From: Nitratifractor sp964650685
GTDB lineage: Bacteria > Campylobacterota > Campylobacteria > Campylobacterales > Sulfurovaceae
Direction: 5' to 3'
Length of the DNA stretch: 9,942 nt
Assembly (NCBI GenBank): GCA_964650685.1
Contig: CAZYUW010000101.1
Location: 1-9,942, forward strand
Position numbers and translations under genes: made by a program. Under the pieces are notes generated by a model. That model worked only from the letters and a program-made list of their open reading frames with translations, had not been told where the DNA came from and did no database searches. Below are positions 7,474 to 9,942 of the stretch, piece by piece. Each line of letters starts with the position of its first letter. The first letter of the stretch is position 1.

Positions 7474-8721
7474 TCAAAAAGCCGGCTTCCAGTCTATTTG
7501 TCTCAAAAATGTCTCTACTGTATAAAAAGAACCAAAAACGAGATAGTGCTCATATCTATTCAACTCACCCGTGAACAATCTCCAATCTATTTCGAGTTTG
7601 TCCAATACCTCCGTTATACTGGCTACTGAAGCTGCTCGAGGACTTTTTATATCTACGATCTCCGCCCGTTTGATTTTCGGCTTCAAAATTGAAAGAACCT
7701 CTGTGTAATCTTTGTCTTTCAAAGAGCCATAGACAAGTACCGTATCCTGTCTCATTGCCCTGAACACAGCTCTGGCGGCCATAGGATTGTGGCCTACATC
7801 GATCCTTACATTTGGCATCAATGGATAGTATCGTCCAAAAAGCTCCAACTTTTTCAATTTCCAAGGATCACTCTCTATACCCAAAATCTCCAATGCTTCG
7901 AGTGCCGTATCGGCATTTTCCAACAAAAACTCCGACCATCCTCTATCTTTCAGAGATGGACCGAGCCCTTTAATGGAATTTATCCTGTCGATGTCGGTAT
8001 CGAGATATAAACGGGCATCTTTAGTACGCGCTATACGCCGTGCCACAGCATATACCTCCGGGTATGGCTGTCTGGCCAGCAGCACCCGGCTGCCGTAACG
8101 AACGCTTCTCAACTTGGTAGCGGCTATATCCTCTATCGTGTCTCCTAAAAACGACTGATGATCGTAACCGATTGGTGTAAGTACCGTCAATATTCTATTT
8201 TCGACAACATTGGTGGCATCATACTCGCCGCCAAGCCCGGCCTCCATAACAATCAAATCACAGGATTCGAAAAGCAGCAGCGCGAGAAGTGTTGTGTATT
8301 CGAAATAACTCAGCTCCCCAGCACATTCATTTCCCAACATCTCATAGAGCCGACGGTGCCCCTCCTCCAGCGCCTCGTCGGAGACCTCCTCCCCGTCGAT
8401 CCAGATCCGCTCGTTGAAGCGAAGAATATGCGGAGACGAATAGTGCCCCACTGAAAATCTATCTTTTTCGTTCACGACAACAGCGCCGCCACCCATATCA
8501 TCCACACTGCCTTTCAATCCTTTCCAGCCTTTCGCCTTCCAGGCCAGATAGGCTATCATTCTGCCGATACTGCCTTTGGCATTTGTTCCTACAATATGTA
8601 TCGAAGGGGGGTGTGTTATGTCGTGGCGAATCCTGGCGTAGGCTCTGTGAATACGCTCACGATCTATTGTCTTGTAATAGAGTGGTTTGCTTTCCAGGAA
8701 ATCAGCGAAAGCTGGAGGCAC
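7474..8721 (-). CDS. folC: Bifunctional dihydrofolate synthase / folylpolyglutamate synthase FolC
   Basis: FolC joins glutamate to dihydropteroate and to folates using ATP, in the cytosol. The 415-residue protein is of normal length and shows the Mur-ligase-like fold: P-loop GTNAKGS (45-51), substrate loop SSPH (95-98), FEYTT (140-144), EAGLGGEYDATN (160-171), DHQSFLGDTIEDIAATK (187-203, with K203 in the position of the carbamylated lysine), and DVGHNPMAARA (308-318) opening the C-terminal domain, which ends with GSFYTVETFL. Two things are unusual. The P-loop has alanine (A48) where the common form is GTNGKGS. Residues about 63-88 appear to be extra between the P-loop helix and SVGHYSSPH, since those elements are usually almost adjacent. 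A patch near 8347-8407 is 68% GC and reads with GC-ending codons. The start is GTG, sharing 3 bases with the lptE stop, with AAAGGGA upstream. The identity is secure; the effect of the insertion is unknown. Confidence 0.94.
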   Translation of the reverse strand: MPPAFADFLESKPLYYKTIDRERIHRAYARIRHDITHPPSIHIVGTNAKGSIGRMIAYLAWKAKGWKGLKGSVDDMGGGAVVVNEKDRFSVGHYSSPHILRFNERIWIDGEEVSDEALEEGHRRLYEMLGNECAGELSYFEYTTLLALLLFESCDLIVMEAGLGGEYDATNVVENRILTVLTPIGYDHQSFLGDTIEDIAATKLRSVRYGSRVLLARQPYPEVYAVARRIARTKDARLYLDTDIDRINSIKGLGPSLKDRGWSEFLLENADTALEALEILGIESDPWKLKKLELFGRYYPLMPNVRIDVGHNPMAARAVFRAMRQDTVLVYGSLKDKDYTEVLSILKPKIKRAEIVDIKSPRAASVASITEVLDKLEIDWRLFTGELNRYEHYLVFGSFYTVETFLRQIDWKPAF

Positions 8722-9245
8722 TACATCAATCCCTTTTGGGCGACATATGCCGTAAATTTATCAAGAGATTTTCTGATCGAAGCCCGTATCCCCGCCTCTC
8801 TCGCTGCCGAACTGGTCAAAGAGCTGCCCTGAATGCTGACATCTTCCGAAGTTACGATCTTTTTCTCCAAACTGCCCTTTTCCGACACAAGTCTAAAGAG
8901 TATACTCGCCGATATCCTGTATCTGGTCACATATCCATTATCGTCGTAAGTCAAGGCCGAATATTCGAAATGATATTTCGGTACAACAATTTCCGTTTTT
9001 GAATTTTTGGCTTTTTTGGTAACTGAAACATGAAATCGCGTCATCAGCATACGCATGATCTCATCTTTGAGAAATACGCCGTTTCGAGGCTCCACTCCAG
9101 AAAGAATCACATCCACATATACGGGACTGTTAAATATGGATTTCGTATATCTGGCTACAGGTTGATAGCCACACCCTCCCACGAAAAAGAGTATCAAAAA
9201 AGCGGTCACTCCTGCTACCGTTTTTATATCTATTAATTTCTTCAT
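8721..9245 (-). CDS. lptE: LPS-assembly lipoprotein LptE
   Basis: LptE is the outer-membrane lipoprotein that plugs the LptD barrel and helps insert lipopolysaccharide into the outer leaflet. The 174-residue protein starts with a basic n-region (MKKLIDIK), a hydrophobic core (about 10-22) and a lipobox-like VGGC with the lipidated cysteine at position 25. The sequence continues as CGYQP, the typical start of mature LptE. The remainder (VYVDVILSGVEPRNG, the DEIMRMLMTRF helix, the YRISASILFRL strand) has the alternating pattern of its two-layer sheet and helices. The frame is open up to a TTG at 9272, but the ATG at 9245 has AAGGGA five bases upstream and gives a proper signal peptide, so it is chosen. 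LptE is poorly conserved, so the call rests on the lipobox, length, fold pattern and position between leuS and folC, which matches C. jejuni as I remember it. Confidence 0.85.
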   Translation of the reverse strand: MKKLIDIKTVAGVTAFLILFFVGGCGYQPVARYTKSIFNSPVYVDVILSGVEPRNGVFLKDEIMRMLMTRFHVSVTKKAKNSKTEIVVPKYHFEYSALTYDDNGYVTRYRISASILFRLVSEKGSLEKKIVTSEDVSIQGSSLTSSAAREAGIRASIRKSLDKFTAYVAQKGLM

Positions 9246-9250
9246 ACTTT

Positions 9251-9256
9251 TCCCTT
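9251..9256 (-). promoter_or_regulatory. Ribosome binding site deciding the lptE start
   Basis: AAGGGA lies five bases before the ATG at 9245. The upstream in-frame TTG at 9272 has no comparable site and would add nine residues (starting MCLFSEGKS) ahead of the signal peptide. Confidence 0.55.
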
Positions 9257-9291
9257 CACTGAATAGACACAACTATACATTCCAATTCAAT

Positions 9292-9300
9292 ATTATATCA
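9292..9300 (-). promoter_or_regulatory. Extended -10 promoter of lptE-folC-mfd
   Basis: Just after the leuS stop codon the minus strand reads TGATATAAT, a perfect TATAAT (9292-9297) with the TG one base before it, as in extended -10 promoters. No TTGACA-like box lies 16-18 bases upstream; that position falls in GC-rich leuS codons. Transcription would start near 9285, giving a leader of about 40 bases. A second -10-like TATAGT (9272-9277) follows. The motif is exact, but promoter activity is inferred. Confidence 0.5.
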
Positions 9301-9301
9301 A

Positions 9302-9942
9302 TTATGATGCCTTGACGACGAAGTTGACCAGCTTTTTGGGCACCACGATCTCCTTGACAACCTGCATTCCCTTCAGCCATTTGGCGCCCGCCTCCCGGGC
9401 GATGGTGACGATTTGTTCGTTGTCGGCGTCGGCGGGGACGGCCACTTCGGTGCGGCGCTTGCCGTTGATGCTGACGGCGTAGGTGACGCTCTCGGTGACG
9501 AAGACCTCCTCCCTCAGCGGGATCGCCTCCCGGAGGTTGGCCCGGCCGAAGAGCTCCTCGCTCAGCTCGCGGGCCAGGTGGGGGACGATGGGTTCGAGCA
9601 GGTGCAGGAGAATATACATCCCTTCGCTCCAGACGGCGGGATCCTCCTGCTTGTCCAGGGCGTTGAGGGCCTCCATCGTGGCGGCGATGAGGGTGTTGAA
9701 GGCGAAGGTCTTTTCGAAGACATCCTTGCTGCGGCGCAAGGCTTCGTAGACCTTGGCCCGGGCCTCTTTGGCCTCGGGGCTCAGGGCGGCGTGGTCGATC
9801 CCGGGGAGGGAGTCGTGAGTCACCTTCTCCCGGCGGGCGTAGAGCTTTTTGAGGAAGCGGTAGGCCCCCTCCACCCCGCTGTCGTTCCACTCCAGCTCCT
9901 TCTGGGGCGGCGCGGCGAAGAGGATGAAGAGCCGCGCCGTGT
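9302..9942 (-). CDS. leuS: Leucyl-tRNA synthetase, C-terminal part (5' end outside window)
   Basis: LeuRS charges tRNA-Leu with leucine in the cytosol. The visible 212 codons run in from the right edge; the GTG at 9874 is internal, not a start. The fragment opens with TARLFILFAAPPQKELEW, the conserved stretch after the KMSKS loop, then DSGVEGAYRFLKKLY, where the anticodon-binding helical bundle begins. It continues with FAFNTLIAATMEALNAL and HLLEPIVPHLARELSEELFG, typical of class Ia bundles, and ends in the small C-terminal domain (VSINGKRRTEVAVPADAD, then EIVVPKKLVNFVVK) that contacts the tRNA elbow. The catalytic core and the editing domain lie outside. The DNA is about 65% GC, with CTC, GCC, ATC and CGC/CGG codons preferred, whereas the genes to its left use many AGA and ATA codons. 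The fragment shows no broken motif. Confidence 0.97.
   Translation of the reverse strand, partial: TARLFILFAAPPQKELEWNDSGVEGAYRFLKKLYARREKVTHDSLPGIDHAALSPEAKEARAKVYEALRRSKDVFEKTFAFNTLIAATMEALNALDKQEDPAVWSEGMYILLHLLEPIVPHLARELSEELFGRANLREAIPLREEVFVTESVTYAVSINGKRRTEVAVPADADNEQIVTIAREAGAKWLKGMQVVKEIVVPKKLVNFVVKAS

Noticed and set aside
7565..7864. Open frame of 99 codons on the minus strand inside folC
   Set aside because: It is out of frame with folC and has no motif; folC itself is intact through this stretch.
9273..9890. Open frame of 205 codons on the minus strand in another frame than leuS
   Set aside because: Its protein is a Gly/Arg/Pro/Gln-rich string typical of a shifted frame in GC-rich DNA, while the leuS frame encodes conserved LeuRS motifs over the same bases.

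Overview
All supported genes lie on the minus strand and read from right to left. The gene set and order (leuS, lptE, folC, mfd) resemble the leuS-lptE-folC-mfd neighbourhood I recall from Campylobacter jejuni. Together with a short Mfd (1003 residues), AGA/ATA-rich codon use and GC in the low-to-mid 40s over most of the window, this suggests a member of the Campylobacterota (epsilonproteobacteria), perhaps a free-living Sulfurovum- or Hydrogenimonas-like lineage. The phylum-level assignment is inference from memory and no database was searched.

Right part (9942 down to 4426): the C-terminal 212 codons of leuS (leucyl-tRNA synthetase) run in from the right edge. A short AT-rich gap carries a textbook extended -10 promoter. 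It is followed by lptE (outer-membrane lipoprotein for LPS assembly), folC (dihydrofolate/folylpolyglutamate synthase) and mfd (transcription-repair coupling factor). These housekeeping genes are closely spaced (lptE and folC share 3 bases; 36 bases separate folC from mfd), so lptE-folC-mfd probably form one transcription unit.

Left part (4302 down to 1): a compact MoxR/Bat operon. A MoxR AAA+ ATPase is followed by a DUF58 protein, a small one-TM protein (DUF4381-like), two membrane-anchored von Willebrand factor A proteins (BatA- and BatB-like) and the start of a secreted TPR protein (BatC-like) that leaves the window at base 1. From DUF58 onward every junction overlaps by 4 to 14 bases, so the genes are probably translationally coupled. 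In related MoxR-VWA systems the ATPase is thought to act on the VWA proteins in assembly or remodelling of envelope complexes; Bat loci have been linked to aerotolerance or envelope stress. The substrate here is unknown.

The main oddities are compositional and structural. The leuS fragment is about 65% GC with GC-ending codons, while the flanking 120 bases are about 30% GC, and the break falls at the leuS stop codon. A second, roughly 60-base GC-rich patch of the same style sits inside folC, and close to it FolC carries an apparent insertion of about 25 residues between its P-loop and its substrate loop. The DUF58 protein has lost the aspartate of its metal-site motif. I see no mobile element, CRISPR array, tRNA or rRNA, and no gene-free stretch longer than about 125 bases. 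The window is mostly ordinary core genome.
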